Source of the DNA: Sphingomonas sp. ID1715
GTDB lineage: Bacteria; Pseudomonadota; Alphaproteobacteria; Sphingomonadales; Sphingomonadaceae
Reading direction: 5' to 3'
NCBI RefSeq assembly: GCF_013044515.1
Contig: NZ_JABEPR010000008.1
Coordinates: 45,240-109,239 of the forward strand
Length of the DNA stretch: 64,000 bases
Positions within the stretch are counted from its first letter, which is position 1. Each line of letters begins with the position of its first letter. The position numbers and the translations under genes are program-made. The notes beneath the pieces are model-generated. The model worked only from the letters and a program-made list of their open reading frames with translations, ran no database searches and was not told the DNA's origin. This document shows, in pieces, positions 1 through 10,286 of this stretch.

Positions 1-1
1 G

Positions 2-2023
<2,022 letters not shown>

Positions 2024-2083
2024 CCCCATGCCGCTCCCATGCGCCGACCGCGCATGGGAGCGGACCCACCAAGGATACCCGCC

Positions 2084-3415
2084 ATGCTTTCGGTTCTCGC
2101 CAATCGGACCTATCGCCATCTGTTCCTGGCGCAGATCATCGCGCTGGTCGGCACCGGCCTCGCCACGGTCGCGCTCGGCCTCCTTGCCTACGACATCGCC
2201 GGGGCCGATGCGGGCGCGGTGCTCGGCACCGCGATGGCGATCAAGATGGTCGCCTATATCGGCGTCGCTCCCATCGTTGGCGCCTATGCGAGCCGCCTGC
2301 CGCGCCGCAGCTTCCTAGTGGCGATGGACGTGATCCGCGGGCTGGTGGCGCTCGCGCTGCCGTTCGTCAGCGAGGTCTGGCAAGTCTATATGCTGATCTT
2401 CGTGCTGCAATCGGCCTCGGCCGGGTTCACGCCGACCTTCCAGGCCACCATCCCCGACGTGCTGCCGGATGAGAAGGATTATACCAACGCGCTGTCGCTC
2501 TCGCGGCTCGCCTACGACATGGAGAGCCTGACCAGCCCGATGCTCGCCGCCGCGCTGCTGACGGTGATGAATTTCCACTGGCTGTTCTCGGGCACCGCGA
2601 TCGGGTTTGCCTGCTCGGCGCTGCTGGTGCTGACCACCGTGCTGCCGCGCTCCGCCGCCAAACCGAAGGGCGGAATTTACGACAACACGACGCGGGGCGC
2701 CCGGCTCTATCTCAAGACGCCCCGTCTGCGTGGGCTGCTGGCGGTAACGCTTGCCGCCGCCGCCGCGAGCGCGATGGTGATCGTCAATACGCCGGTGCTG
2801 GTGCAGGCGGCGCTGGGGCGCGGGCAAAGCGCGGTGGCGGTCACGCTCGCCGCGTTCGGCGGCGGCTCGATGCTGGCGGCGCTGCTGCTGCCGCGCCTGC
2901 TCGAAAAGCTCCCTGACCGCACGGTGATGCTGTCGGCGGCAACCGCAATGACGCTGGCGCTCGCCGCCCTGGCTGTCTCCTGGGGCGGCCATGCGTCACC
3001 CAGCTATTGGGGGGTGATCCTTGCGGGCTGGCTGGTGCTCGGCATCGCCTATTCGGCGAGCATCACGCCGGGCGGCCGCCTGCTGCGCCGCTCATCGGGC
3101 GCCGAAGATCGCCCCGCGCTGTTCGCCGCGCAGTTTGCGCTCAGCCATGTGTGCTGGCTCGTCGCCTATCCGCTCGCCGGCCAGACCGGCGCGCTGGGCG
3201 GCATGGGCCTCGCGTTCGCGGCCGCCGCCATATTGGGGCTGCTTGGCACCATTACCGCGTTCCTGATCTGGCCGAGGGACGACCCCGAAGTGGTGGCGCA
3301 TGACCATGACGGCCTGCCGCCCGACCATCCCCATCTGGTCGAAGGCCACCCGGAGGGCCGCACCGCCCATGCGTTCATGATCGACGAGCTGCATCCGCAC
3401 TGGCCGATCCGCTAG
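2084..3415 (+). CDS. MFS transporter with histidine-rich C-terminal tail
   Basis: Predicted 12-helix major facilitator exporter of 443 residues. ATG 2084 is chosen over the upstream ATG 2039 because AAGGA at 2071-2075 lies 8 nt before it and the membrane region starts at once after MLSVLANRTYRHLF. Hydrophobic helices run to about residue 395; the cytosolic tail then holds about nine histidines (HDHDGLPPDHPHL and onward). Such a tail is typical of nickel/cobalt exporters such as NreB, so metal export is a reasonable inference given the upstream RND pump. The gap to the pump gene is only 60 bp, suggesting one transcript. Substrate is not established by sequence. Confidence 0.85.
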   Translation: MLSVLANRTYRHLFLAQIIALVGTGLATVALGLLAYDIAGADAGAVLGTAMAIKMVAYIGVAPIVGAYASRLPRRSFLVAMDVIRGLVALALPFVSEVWQVYMLIFVLQSASAGFTPTFQATIPDVLPDEKDYTNALSLSRLAYDMESLTSPMLAAALLTVMNFHWLFSGTAIGFACSALLVLTTVLPRSAAKPKGGIYDNTTRGARLYLKTPRLRGLLAVTLAAAAASAMVIVNTPVLVQAALGRGQSAVAVTLAAFGGGSMLAALLLPRLLEKLPDRTVMLSAATAMTLALAALAVSWGGHASPSYWGVILAGWLVLGIAYSASITPGGRLLRRSSGAEDRPALFAAQFALSHVCWLVAYPLAGQTGALGGMGLAFAAAAILGLLGTITAFLIWPRDDPEVVAHDHDGLPPDHPHLVEGHPEGRTAHAFMIDELHPHWPIR

Positions 3416-3420
3416 GATTG

Positions 3421-3449
3421 GGGACGCCGGGGGATAGCCCCGGCGTCCC
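3421..3449. terminator. Strong hairpin between convergent genes
   Basis: GGGACGCCGGGG, then loop GATAG, then CCCCGGCGTCCC form a perfect 12-bp stem. It lies between the stop of the MFS gene and the stop of the opposing small gene at 3457. There is no U-tract on either strand, so it may act as a bidirectional transcription block or RNA 3' end, not as a classical intrinsic terminator. Confidence 0.6.
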
Positions 3450-3456
3450 TCGGAAA

Positions 3457-3786
3457 TCAGGGCTGGCGGAAGTCGCCCGAGACGAACTGGCCGTCCGTCG
3501 TCAGCACGACATGGAACAGCTTGCGCGCCGGGTCGGATTCCGCGTCGTTGCGGAAGGTCACGATCGTCTGGCGCTGGCCCCGGCTGGTCCGCTCGCGCGT
3601 GCCGGCCACGGTTGCCCGCGACCAGCTCGCCGGCAGTTTCGCCTGGCTGACGAGCCGGATCACATTGTCGCGGGCGGTCTGCTGGGGCGTGCGCGCCTCA
3701 TGCTCCTCGTCGTCATGGTCGGGATGGGCGAGCGCCGGGCCGGCATGGAGCGCGAAGGCGGCAAGAGCAATAAGAGCAATACGCAT
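3457..3786 (-). CDS. Small secreted His/Asp-rich protein (DUF6488-like)
   Basis: A 109-residue protein with a clear Sec signal peptide (MRIALIALAAFALHAGPALA) and a mature N terminus HPDHDDEEHEA, which looks like a divalent-metal binding motif. The rest is a compact domain with the pattern LPASWSRATV and TIVTFRND. I recall similar proteins as DUF6488, found in metal-resistance clusters; I could not check this. It is the last gene of the minus-strand cluster and lies 30 nt after the membrane-anchor gene. A periplasmic metal-binding or accessory role is inference. Confidence 0.75.
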   Translation of the reverse strand: MRIALIALAAFALHAGPALAHPDHDDEEHEARTPQQTARDNVIRLVSQAKLPASWSRATVAGTRERTSRGQRQTIVTFRNDAESDPARKLFHVVLTTDGQFVSGDFRQP

Positions 3787-3816
3787 GGTGATGTCCTTTC
3801 AGAATGAAGTGAGATG

Positions 3817-4407
3817 TCAGGGAAGCGCGGCGAATTTCTCGAAGTCGCCGGTAGCGGTGACGGTGATGGTGACGGGCCGGTCGGTGCGGTTGCGCCAATA
3901 CCAGCCATGCGTGCCGTCGAAGGGGGCGCGGAACTTGCCCGATGCGCCCGCCGAGCTGCCTTTCTCATAGCTGGTATAATCGCCCTCGGCGGCGCCGGTC
4001 TGCTCGCCGTGCAGCTCGAACCGTACCTCCGGCCCGTCGGTTGCCCAGCGATAGTCGAACTCGCCGCCCGCCTTCATGGTCGCCTTGACCTCGCGGCCCT
4101 CATTGGGGGCGAGGGTCAGCGTCACCTCGACGGGTTCCCCGGCCTTCAGGGCGGGCGTCGGCGAGGCGGCGGGCGCCGCGACCGCGGGCGGCGCCGGGGC
4201 GGCATGGCTTGCGGCGTCGGCCTGCTTGGTCTCGCCCATCTCGGTCAGCCCGAGCAAGCGGCCGACGCCGGTGGGATCGACGCCATATTCGGCCGGAAGC
4301 ACGGTCGTCACGAGGATGACGGCGGCGCCGAACGCGATCAGGGTCGCGCGGTTGAGCTGGCGCAGGCTCGGCAACTCGCCGATGCCGGGTTGCGGAACTT
4401 GGGTCAT
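3817..4407 (-). CDS. Membrane-anchored periplasmic protein of unknown function
   Basis: A 196-residue protein. The start ATG at 4407 overlaps the stop of the HupE gene as ATGA, so the two are translationally coupled. One transmembrane segment (about residues 19-36) is followed by an Ala/Pro-rich linker (about 65-95) and a C-terminal beta-rich domain ending with aromatic motifs such as HGWYWRNRTD. Topology is therefore N-in with the domain in the periplasm. Homologues in sphingomonad metal clusters are usually called transmembrane anchor protein. It probably works with the HupE-type permease, judged only from coupling. Confidence 0.8.
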   Translation of the reverse strand: MTQVPQPGIGELPSLRQLNRATLIAFGAAVILVTTVLPAEYGVDPTGVGRLLGLTEMGETKQADAASHAAPAPPAVAAPAASPTPALKAGEPVEVTLTLAPNEGREVKATMKAGGEFDYRWATDGPEVRFELHGEQTGAAEGDYTSYEKGSSAGASGKFRAPFDGTHGWYWRNRTDRPVTITVTATGDFEKFAALP

Positions 4408-5123
4408 GATGCGGCTCCTTCCAGAGCATAGCCCGCGAGCTGATAGCCGGTGAGCACGAAGCCGGCGGTCATCAGCAGGACGTTGGCGGTGAAGGCATGG
4501 GCCGAGAAGCTGCGCGTGCGCCGCCAATAGCCCATGACGATAAGGATGGCGGCGAGCGCGAGGATCTGGCCGATCTCGACGCCGACATTGAACGAGAGGA
4601 GATTGACGATCAGGCCGTCCGAGGAGAGCGAGAAGTCTTGCAGCTTGGTCGCCAGGCCGAAGCCGTGGAACAGGCCGAAGATCAGCACCGCCGCCTTGGT
4701 GTTGGGCTGGACGCCGAACCATCGCTGGAACGCGCCGAGATTGTCGAGCGCCTTGTAAACGACCGACAGGCCGATGATCGCGTCGACCAGATAGGCGCTG
4801 ACATGGGTGCCCATGAGGACGCCCGCGATCAGCGTGGTCGAGTGGCCGATGGCGAACAGCGTCACATAGGCGGCGACATCCTTCATCCGGTAGAGGAAGA
4901 AGATGACGCCGAACAGGAACAGCAGGTGATCGTAGCCCGTCACCATATGCTTGGCGCCGAGATAGAGGAACGCGCCGATCTGCGGCCCGCTCGTCTGCTC
5001 GATATAGCCCTGGTCGCCCTCGGCGACGCCATGCGCGAAAGCCGCGCCGGCGAAGGAGAAGGCCATCAGGGCAAGGAGGACCGTGCGGCCAAGCGCCGAG
5101 GGTCTGGCCCGGAATGGATACAT
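4404..5123 (-). CDS. hupE: HupE/UreJ family nickel/cobalt permease
   Basis: A 239-residue membrane protein of the HupE/UreJ family, whose members import nickel or cobalt. ATG 5123 is chosen because AGGAAAG lies just upstream and an N-terminal hydrophobic signal (AFSFAGAAFAHG) follows. Family motifs are visible: TGYDHLLFLFGV, AIGHSTTLIAGV and FGLFHGFGLA, which supply the histidines and acidic residues expected for metal passage. Six or seven hydrophobic helices are present. In this cluster it sits between a His-rich protein and the membrane-anchor protein. Whether it imports metal or has another transport role cannot be told. Confidence 0.87.
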   Translation of the reverse strand: MYPFRARPSALGRTVLLALMAFSFAGAAFAHGVAEGDQGYIEQTSGPQIGAFLYLGAKHMVTGYDHLLFLFGVIFFLYRMKDVAAYVTLFAIGHSTTLIAGVLMGTHVSAYLVDAIIGLSVVYKALDNLGAFQRWFGVQPNTKAAVLIFGLFHGFGLATKLQDFSLSSDGLIVNLLSFNVGVEIGQILALAAILIVMGYWRRTRSFSAHAFTANVLLMTAGFVLTGYQLAGYALEGAAS

Positions 5124-5233
5124 GATATGACTTTCCTGGGCGCCGGACGGGCAAGCAGCCCGCCGGCACATGCCTGGGGAAACGGCGCGGGACAGGCCCG
5201 CACCGCGTTCATGCGGCGGTTGCCGCACCAGGC

Positions 5234-5560
5234 TCAGGCGGCGGGCGGTTCGAGCAGCGGCGCGAGAACGGCCGAAGGCATTTGCGGTTGGTTGTGCGGC
5301 CAGTGCCGGGGCGCGCGGCCGAGCCTCGTCGCCGGGACCGGCGCCGCATAAGCGAGCCGGTCGACGAGCAGATGAACATGGGCGCTGGTTCCGTCCGATT
5401 CATGATCGGCATCGGGCGCATCGCTGTGGCTATGGCCATGCTCCGCATGATGATGGTCGGCCGCGACGACATGATCGTGGCTGATCGACGCCACCGGACC
5501 GCCGTGGGAGAAGGCCAGCGTCAGAACGAACAGCAAGGAAAGCAGCCGGACGATCAGCAT
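5234..5560 (-). CDS. Small histidine-rich secreted protein
   Basis: A 108-residue protein starting at ATG 5560 with a hydrophobic N terminus (MLIVRLLSLLFVLTLAFS) and a His-rich stretch from about residue 27 (SHDHVVAADHHHAEHGHSH). The C terminus is Pro/Ala-rich. It resembles the small periplasmic metal-binding or metal-sensing proteins seen in czc/cnr-type clusters. No good Shine-Dalgarno sequence is visible, so the start is less certain; an upstream in-frame extension to 5695 is possible but lacks coding character. A Fur-type palindrome at 5643-5657 lies upstream. Confidence 0.7.
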   Translation of the reverse strand: MLIVRLLSLLFVLTLAFSHGGPVASISHDHVVAADHHHAEHGHSHSDAPDADHESDGTSAHVHLLVDRLAYAAPVPATRLGRAPRHWPHNQPQMPSAVLAPLLEPPAA

Positions 5561-5642
5561 GGCAGGGTCGGATGCGGCCTTTCTTTCCGGCGAGACGGGT
5601 CGGCACGAATCCTGTGATCCCGCCGAGGCTTCGGCCTTTATC

Positions 5643-5657
5643 TGCGAATTATTCGCA
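5643..5657 (-). promoter_or_regulatory. Fur/Mur/Zur-like palindromic operator
   Basis: TGCGAATTATTCGCA is a perfect 15-bp palindrome around a central base. It lies in the 153-bp gap between chrC and the His-rich gene, about 83 bp upstream of the latter's ATG. In the minus direction it is followed by AGATAAAG, a possible -10 region. The shape is that of alphaproteobacterial Fur-superfamily boxes. This predicts a separate metal-controlled promoter for the His-rich/hupE genes, which is inference. Confidence 0.5.
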
Positions 5658-5713
5658 AAAGGAAAGCGCAAGCTCACGCGCCCGATGCGGGCCATCCACC
5701 GTTACGCGCAACG

Positions 5714-6439
5714 TCAGCTCCGCGCGACTGCTGCCGCTTGCTCATAGCGGCGATCGACGGCTTCCCAATCGAGGTTCTTGAACCAGGCGTCGATATAGCG
5801 TGCGGCTTGTGTGCCATAGTCCATGTGGAAGCTGTGCTCATACATATCGAGCGCCAGCAGCGGGACACCCGCCGCCGCGCCGTGCATATGATCCCAGGCC
5901 CAATGGGTGTGGAGCGAGCGGGTGTGGAGGTTGTAGGCAAGGATCGTCCAGCCCGATCCGCCCGCAAGGCTCATGCCGGTGCGGCGGAACTCGGCTTCCC
6001 ATGTAGCGAACGACCCGAACGCGGCGGTAATCGCGTCGCGCACCGCGCCGCCGGCCTGGCCGTTGCCGCCCAGCCCGTCGAAATAGACCTCGTGCAGCAC
6101 GACCGAGCCGGTGCGGTGCAGTTCCTCGCGCTTGAGGCCGCCATAGACGACCGGCGGCAGGTCGGGATCGGCGAGCGCGGCCGCCAGCCGGGTCTCGATC
6201 ATGTTCAGCGTTCGCACCGAGCCGATATAGTTGTTCTCCCAATGCGATTTGACGAGCCGTTCCGAGAGCCCGTCGAGCCTAGCGGGATCGAATTTGAGCG
6301 GCTTGGGCTGATGCTGGCCGGCAAACGCCGGGGGCGGCGCTGCTCTGGTTTCCTGCGCTTCGACGCTGTCCATCGCTGCCATTGCCACTGCTCCTATTCC
6401 AAGGGCTTTCACCGCCGATCTGCGCGAAATATCCGTCAC
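5714..6439 (-). CDS. chrC: Tat-exported Fe/Mn superoxide dismutase (ChrC)
   Basis: Removes superoxide, a by-product of chromate reduction. I choose GTG 6439 because GGAG lies 9 nt upstream and it places the twin-arginine motif (DISRRSAVKALG) at the N terminus; an ATG at 6469 overlapping chrA is the alternative. The mature part has SOD features: KSHWENNYIG near the N-terminal metal His, VLHEVYFDGL, and DMYEHSFHMDYG, which matches DxWEHxYxxxY but with Tyr in place of Trp. Place in the operon behind chrB and chrA matches the known chrBAC arrangement of alphaproteobacterial chromate transposons. Metal preference (Fe or Mn) is not clear. Confidence 0.85.
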   Translation of the reverse strand: MTDISRRSAVKALGIGAVAMAAMDSVEAQETRAAPPPAFAGQHQPKPLKFDPARLDGLSERLVKSHWENNYIGSVRTLNMIETRLAAALADPDLPPVVYGGLKREELHRTGSVVLHEVYFDGLGGNGQAGGAVRDAITAAFGSFATWEAEFRRTGMSLAGGSGWTILAYNLHTRSLHTHWAWDHMHGAAAGVPLLALDMYEHSFHMDYGTQAARYIDAWFKNLDWEAVDRRYEQAAAVARS

Positions 6440-6452
6440 CGGGTTTCTCCGT

Positions 6453-7853
6453 TCATCTGAGGAGGACATAGGCCGCGCCGAGGCCGGCGCAGGCGAACAG
6501 CACCGGGATCATCCCGGCCTTGAACCGGAACACGGCGATCGCGGCGCCCGCCGCCAGCAGCAGCGCCGGGATGTTGAGCGAAGCCAGGACCGGCACGTCG
6601 AAGCGCGCGCCCGCGATCCCGACCTCGCGCACCTCGCCAAACAGCGTGTGGATGGCGAACCAGAGCGCGAGGTTGAGGATCACGCCGACCACGGCGGCCG
6701 TGATCGCACCGAGCGCGCCGGAGAGCGCCCTGTTGCCGCGCAGCGTCTCGACGAAGGGGGCACCCGCGAAAATCCACAGGAAGCAAGGCACGAACGTCAC
6801 CCAGGTCGTGAGGATCGCCCCCAAGGTCGCGGCGACGAGCGGGTGCAAGGAGCCGGATTCGCGGAACGCCGCAAGGAAGCCGACGAACTGCGTCACCATG
6901 ATGAGCGGACCCGGCGTGGACTCGGCCAGGCCCAGCCCGTCGAGCATTTCGCCGGGCTTGAGCCAGCCATAGGTATCGACCGCTTCCTGCGCGACATAGG
7001 CCAGCACCGCATAGGCGCCGCCGAAGGTCACGACCGCCATCTGGCTGAAGAAGGTCGCGATGCGCGAGAACACGTCATCGGGACCGAGCAGCGCGAGCAT
7101 CGCCGCGACCGGCGCAAGCCAGAGGACAAGCAGCGCCGCCGTGATCTTGAGCGACCAGGCGAGGTTGGGGCGGGCATGGTCGGGCAGCCCCTCGCCGAGC
7201 GCGGTGTCGCGGTCATGGACCACATTGCCGCCCGCCGCGCCGTGCCCGCCGCCGCCCTTGAACGCCGACAAGCCGAGGCGTCCGCCGACATAACCGCCAA
7301 GCGCGGCCGCCAGCACGATCAGCGGAAAGGGTGCGTCGAGGAAAAAGATGGCGACGAAGGCGGCCGCCGCAACGCCGCGCATGACGTTGTTTCTGAGCGC
7401 GCGCGAGCCGACCCGGACCACCGCCTGGATCACCACCGCCAGCACCGCGGCCTTGAGGCCGAAGAACAGCCCCTCGACCAGCGGCGAAGCGCCAAGCAGC
7501 ACATAGAGGAAGCTCAACGCCAGGATGGCGAGGAAGCCGGGCAGCACGAACAGCGCGCCCGCGACCAGCCCGCCCTTCGTCTTGTGGAGCAGCCAACCGA
7601 TATAGGCGGCGAGCTGCTGCGCCTCGGGGCCGGGAAGCAACATGCAATAGTTGAGCGCGTGCAGGAACCGCTCCTCGCCGATCCAGCGTTTCTCATCGAC
7701 CAGGATGCGGTGCATCACCGCGATCTGTCCCGCCGGACCGCCGAAGCTCAGCGATGCGATCCGCGCCCACACCTTGACGGCTTCACCAAAGGGGATGCCG
7801 TGATCGTGGGCTGTCTCTGACCGCTCCAGCGGATCGGTGACGGCGACGCTCAC
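6453..7853 (-). CDS. chrA: Chromate efflux transporter ChrA
   Basis: A 466-residue inner-membrane chromate/sulfate-type antiporter of the CHR family with two homologous halves. GTG 7853 overlaps the chrB stop as GTGA and has GGAAGG upstream, so chrB and chrA are translationally coupled. The conserved CHR pattern SFGGPAGQIAVMHR lies near the N terminus (about residues 30-43) and the second half repeats it as VVTFGGAYAVLAYV. LPGPEAQQLAAYIGW and STPGPLIMVTQFVGF are the paired PGP motifs. Length fits the long-chain CHR family. The expected role is export of chromate, with ChrB as regulator and ChrC as oxidative-stress partner. Confidence 0.93.
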   Translation of the reverse strand: MSVAVTDPLERSETAHDHGIPFGEAVKVWARIASLSFGGPAGQIAVMHRILVDEKRWIGEERFLHALNYCMLLPGPEAQQLAAYIGWLLHKTKGGLVAGALFVLPGFLAILALSFLYVLLGASPLVEGLFFGLKAAVLAVVIQAVVRVGSRALRNNVMRGVAAAAFVAIFFLDAPFPLIVLAAALGGYVGGRLGLSAFKGGGGHGAAGGNVVHDRDTALGEGLPDHARPNLAWSLKITAALLVLWLAPVAAMLALLGPDDVFSRIATFFSQMAVVTFGGAYAVLAYVAQEAVDTYGWLKPGEMLDGLGLAESTPGPLIMVTQFVGFLAAFRESGSLHPLVAATLGAILTTWVTFVPCFLWIFAGAPFVETLRGNRALSGALGAITAAVVGVILNLALWFAIHTLFGEVREVGIAGARFDVPVLASLNIPALLLAAGAAIAVFRFKAGMIPVLFACAGLGAAYVLLR

Positions 7854-8809
7854 CGCTCGGCCTTCCGGCTGCTGAAATAGGCATGGAACTGGCCGAGCGC
7901 GTCGCCGCCGCGCGCGATCCGCTCCAGATCGTCGTCGGTGGACGCGCAGACGCCCGATAGCATGGCGCCCAGCCCGGCCGCCTCGGGCCGGTCGAACTTG
8001 CCGTCGCCGATGTCCAACTCGTGGATGATCTCCGAAATCGCCACCAGCGCCGCATCGCCGTCGAGCGCGGCGCGCTGCACCAGCGTCTCGAAGCTGCACC
8101 GACCGCCCTCATGGGTGAATTCGGCATCAACCATGTCGAAGCGCAGTTCGCCAGCCTCGGGCGTATAGCTCTTGCCGTCGATGAACTTGAAGCTGGCCTT
8201 CGGGTCGATGAAGCGCCGAATGAGCCAGGCGCAGGCGATACGGTCCACATGGACGCCGCGCCGCGTGACCCAGACGCGGTTCGCAAGGTCGGAGGGCGCC
8301 AGCTCGGGCGGTGCGTCCGTTCGGCTCACATCGGGATGGGCATAGCGCTGCTCGTCCAGCTCGCGCAGCGCCGCTTCGGCGCCCTGCCGCCCATGCGCGT
8401 CGAAGAAGTCGAGCCGGACGATCTCGGCAAGCCGCCGCTGGAGCTTGGCGATGTCCGCGCCGGAGGCCGGTCCCGTATCGAGCAGATTGCGCGCGGCCTG
8501 CGCCAGCTCGTCATAGTCGGCGTCGCGCGCGGCATCGAACAGCGCGCGCAGCTCGGCATCGCTCTGGCCCTCGATCAGCCGCGCGTCGATCAGCACGGCC
8601 TCGCCGCCGCTCGACGTGATCTCGGCGAGCAGGTCGCGGAAGGCGGTTTCCGTCTCCTCGCGGCGCGGCAGCACATGGACCGCGTTCTTGAGCGGCACGG
8701 CGCCCACCGCCTGCAAGCGGCGCCATATCTTCACGCGCAGATAGGGCGGTTTCGCCGGAAGCTGATGCAGCAGCGCGAGCCAGATGTCGGAGCCGGTTGT
8801 GTCGTTCAT
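7850..8809 (-). CDS. chrB: Chromate resistance regulator ChrB
   Basis: A 319-residue ChrB protein, known from Ochrobactrum and Cupriavidus as the chromate-sensing regulator of the chr operon. The C-terminal half carries the ChrB domain with WVTRRGVHVDRIACAWLIRRF and DAEFTHEGGRCSFETL; the N-terminal half is the companion domain (LRVKIWRRLQAVGAVPLKNAV). It is the first gene of chrBAC. Only 29 bp separate its ATG from the divergent porin ATG, and no Shine-Dalgarno sequence precedes it. Confidence 0.92.
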   Translation of the reverse strand: MNDTTGSDIWLALLHQLPAKPPYLRVKIWRRLQAVGAVPLKNAVHVLPRREETETAFRDLLAEITSSGGEAVLIDARLIEGQSDAELRALFDAARDADYDELAQAARNLLDTGPASGADIAKLQRRLAEIVRLDFFDAHGRQGAEAALRELDEQRYAHPDVSRTDAPPELAPSDLANRVWVTRRGVHVDRIACAWLIRRFIDPKASFKFIDGKSYTPEAGELRFDMVDAEFTHEGGRCSFETLVQRAALDGDAALVAISEIIHELDIGDGKFDRPEAAGLGAMLSGVCASTDDDLERIARGGDALGQFHAYFSSRKAER

Positions 8810-8838
8810 AGTGCATATGTATCATCGTAAGTGATTCT

Positions 8839-10212
8839 ATGAAACATCTATATCCCATATCCGCAACCGCGCTGATTGCAGCCGTCGCGCAACCCGCTTG
8901 GGCGCAGCAGCCGCCAGCGCGTGCCGAGGCGCCCCCGCCCGACGATGGCCTCGCGTTCTCGGGTTCGATCCGCTTGCGCTACGAGGCGATCGACGGCCAG
9001 GCCCGGGCCGGGTTCAACACCAGCGACGAACTGGTAAACCTTCGCACCAATATTCTCGCCGAATACCGCAAAGGCGTTGTCCGCGTCGGGGTCGAGCTGT
9101 TCGACAGCCGCGTCTGGGGCGACGATGCGGGAACGCCGGTGACGACAAACGAAGTGAACGTGCTGGAGCCGGTCCAGGCTTATGTCGCGGCCAACTTCGA
9201 CGGAGCCTTCGGCCGGGGCACGAAGCTTACGCTCACCGCCGGTCGCATGATGCTCAATCTGGGCTCGCGGCGGCTCGTGGCCGCGGACGATTATCGCAAC
9301 ACCACCAATGGCTATACCGGGCTTCGCGCCGACATCGCTGCACCGCAGGGGTGGAAGGCGACGCTCATCTACACGCTGCCGCCGATCCGTCTGCCTGACG
9401 ACAATGAGGGCATCCGCGACGCCAGAGTGCGGCTTGATCGGGAGAGCTTCAACCTCGTGCTCTGGGGTGGTCAAGTCAGCAAGGCCAGAGTGATCGGACC
9501 GACAATGGGGGAACTGACCTATTTCCATCTCGGCGAGCGCGACGCGCCGGGTCGCCCGACTCGAGACCGCGCGCTTGACACCTTCGGCGGGAGAGTCATC
9601 GCCGAGCCGCGAAGCGGTGCGTTCGACTACGAGATCGAGGCACTCTATCAGACCGGCCATATCAGCGCGTCGCTGGCGCCGACGGCGGCCCGGCAGTCGG
9701 TCAGCGCGAGCTTCATCCATGCCGATGTCGGCTACAGCTTCGCTGGACGCTGGAGGCCGCGCCTCTCGGTCGAGTTCGATCGCGCCAGTGGAGACAAGCC
9801 TGGCGGACGCTTCGGCCGGTTCGACACGTTGTTCGGAATGCGACGTGCCGAGCTTGCGCCGGCCGGTCTCTACAACGCGGTCGGTCGCGCCAACATCGTG
9901 ACGCCGGGCATCCGGCTTGAAGCAACGCCCAGCAAACGGCTTGACTGGTTCGCGGTCTATCGCGCGATATGGCTTGCCGCCAACGAAGACAGCTTCTCCA
10001 CAACCGGCGTGCGCGACGCCTCGAGCAGATCGGGCGATTTTGCCGGCCACCAGATCGAGGCGCGCGTCCGCTACTGGATCGTGCCCGCGCGGCTCAGGTT
10101 CGAGTTCGACGGCCTGCTGCTTGCTAAAGGACGCTTCTTGCGAGACGCGCCCAATGCGCCGCCGAGACGATGGACGCGCTATGGCTCGTTCAATCTCACC
10201 GCGAGCTTCTGA
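8839..10212 (+). CDS. AlgE-like outer-membrane porin (alginate export family)
   Basis: A 457-residue beta-barrel with a Sec signal peptide cleaved after PAWA. The mature protein starts with a Pro-rich stretch, continues with the alternating pattern of strands (FSGSIRLRYEAIDGQ and onward) and ends in the outer-membrane signature Phe (NLTASF). This pattern belongs to the AlgE/alginate export family, which in sphingomonads more often serves as a general or solute-specific porin than for alginate. It is divergent from chrB with a 29-bp gap. Its substrate is unknown and a link to chromate resistance is only positional. Confidence 0.8.
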   Translation: MKHLYPISATALIAAVAQPAWAQQPPARAEAPPPDDGLAFSGSIRLRYEAIDGQARAGFNTSDELVNLRTNILAEYRKGVVRVGVELFDSRVWGDDAGTPVTTNEVNVLEPVQAYVAANFDGAFGRGTKLTLTAGRMMLNLGSRRLVAADDYRNTTNGYTGLRADIAAPQGWKATLIYTLPPIRLPDDNEGIRDARVRLDRESFNLVLWGGQVSKARVIGPTMGELTYFHLGERDAPGRPTRDRALDTFGGRVIAEPRSGAFDYEIEALYQTGHISASLAPTAARQSVSASFIHADVGYSFAGRWRPRLSVEFDRASGDKPGGRFGRFDTLFGMRRAELAPAGLYNAVGRANIVTPGIRLEATPSKRLDWFAVYRAIWLAANEDSFSTTGVRDASSRSGDFAGHQIEARVRYWIVPARLRFEFDGLLLAKGRFLRDAPNAPPRRWTRYGSFNLTASF

Positions 10213-10286
10213 TCATTCAGTTGCCGATTCTGTCGGCGATTCATCTCCATAGCGCCTGCCTGGACAGACCACATTCTCGCTGCAAT

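Noticed and set aside
8021..8830. Long + frame opposite chrB
   Set aside because: Antisense shadow in GC-rich DNA; chrB has clear family motifs on the minus strand.
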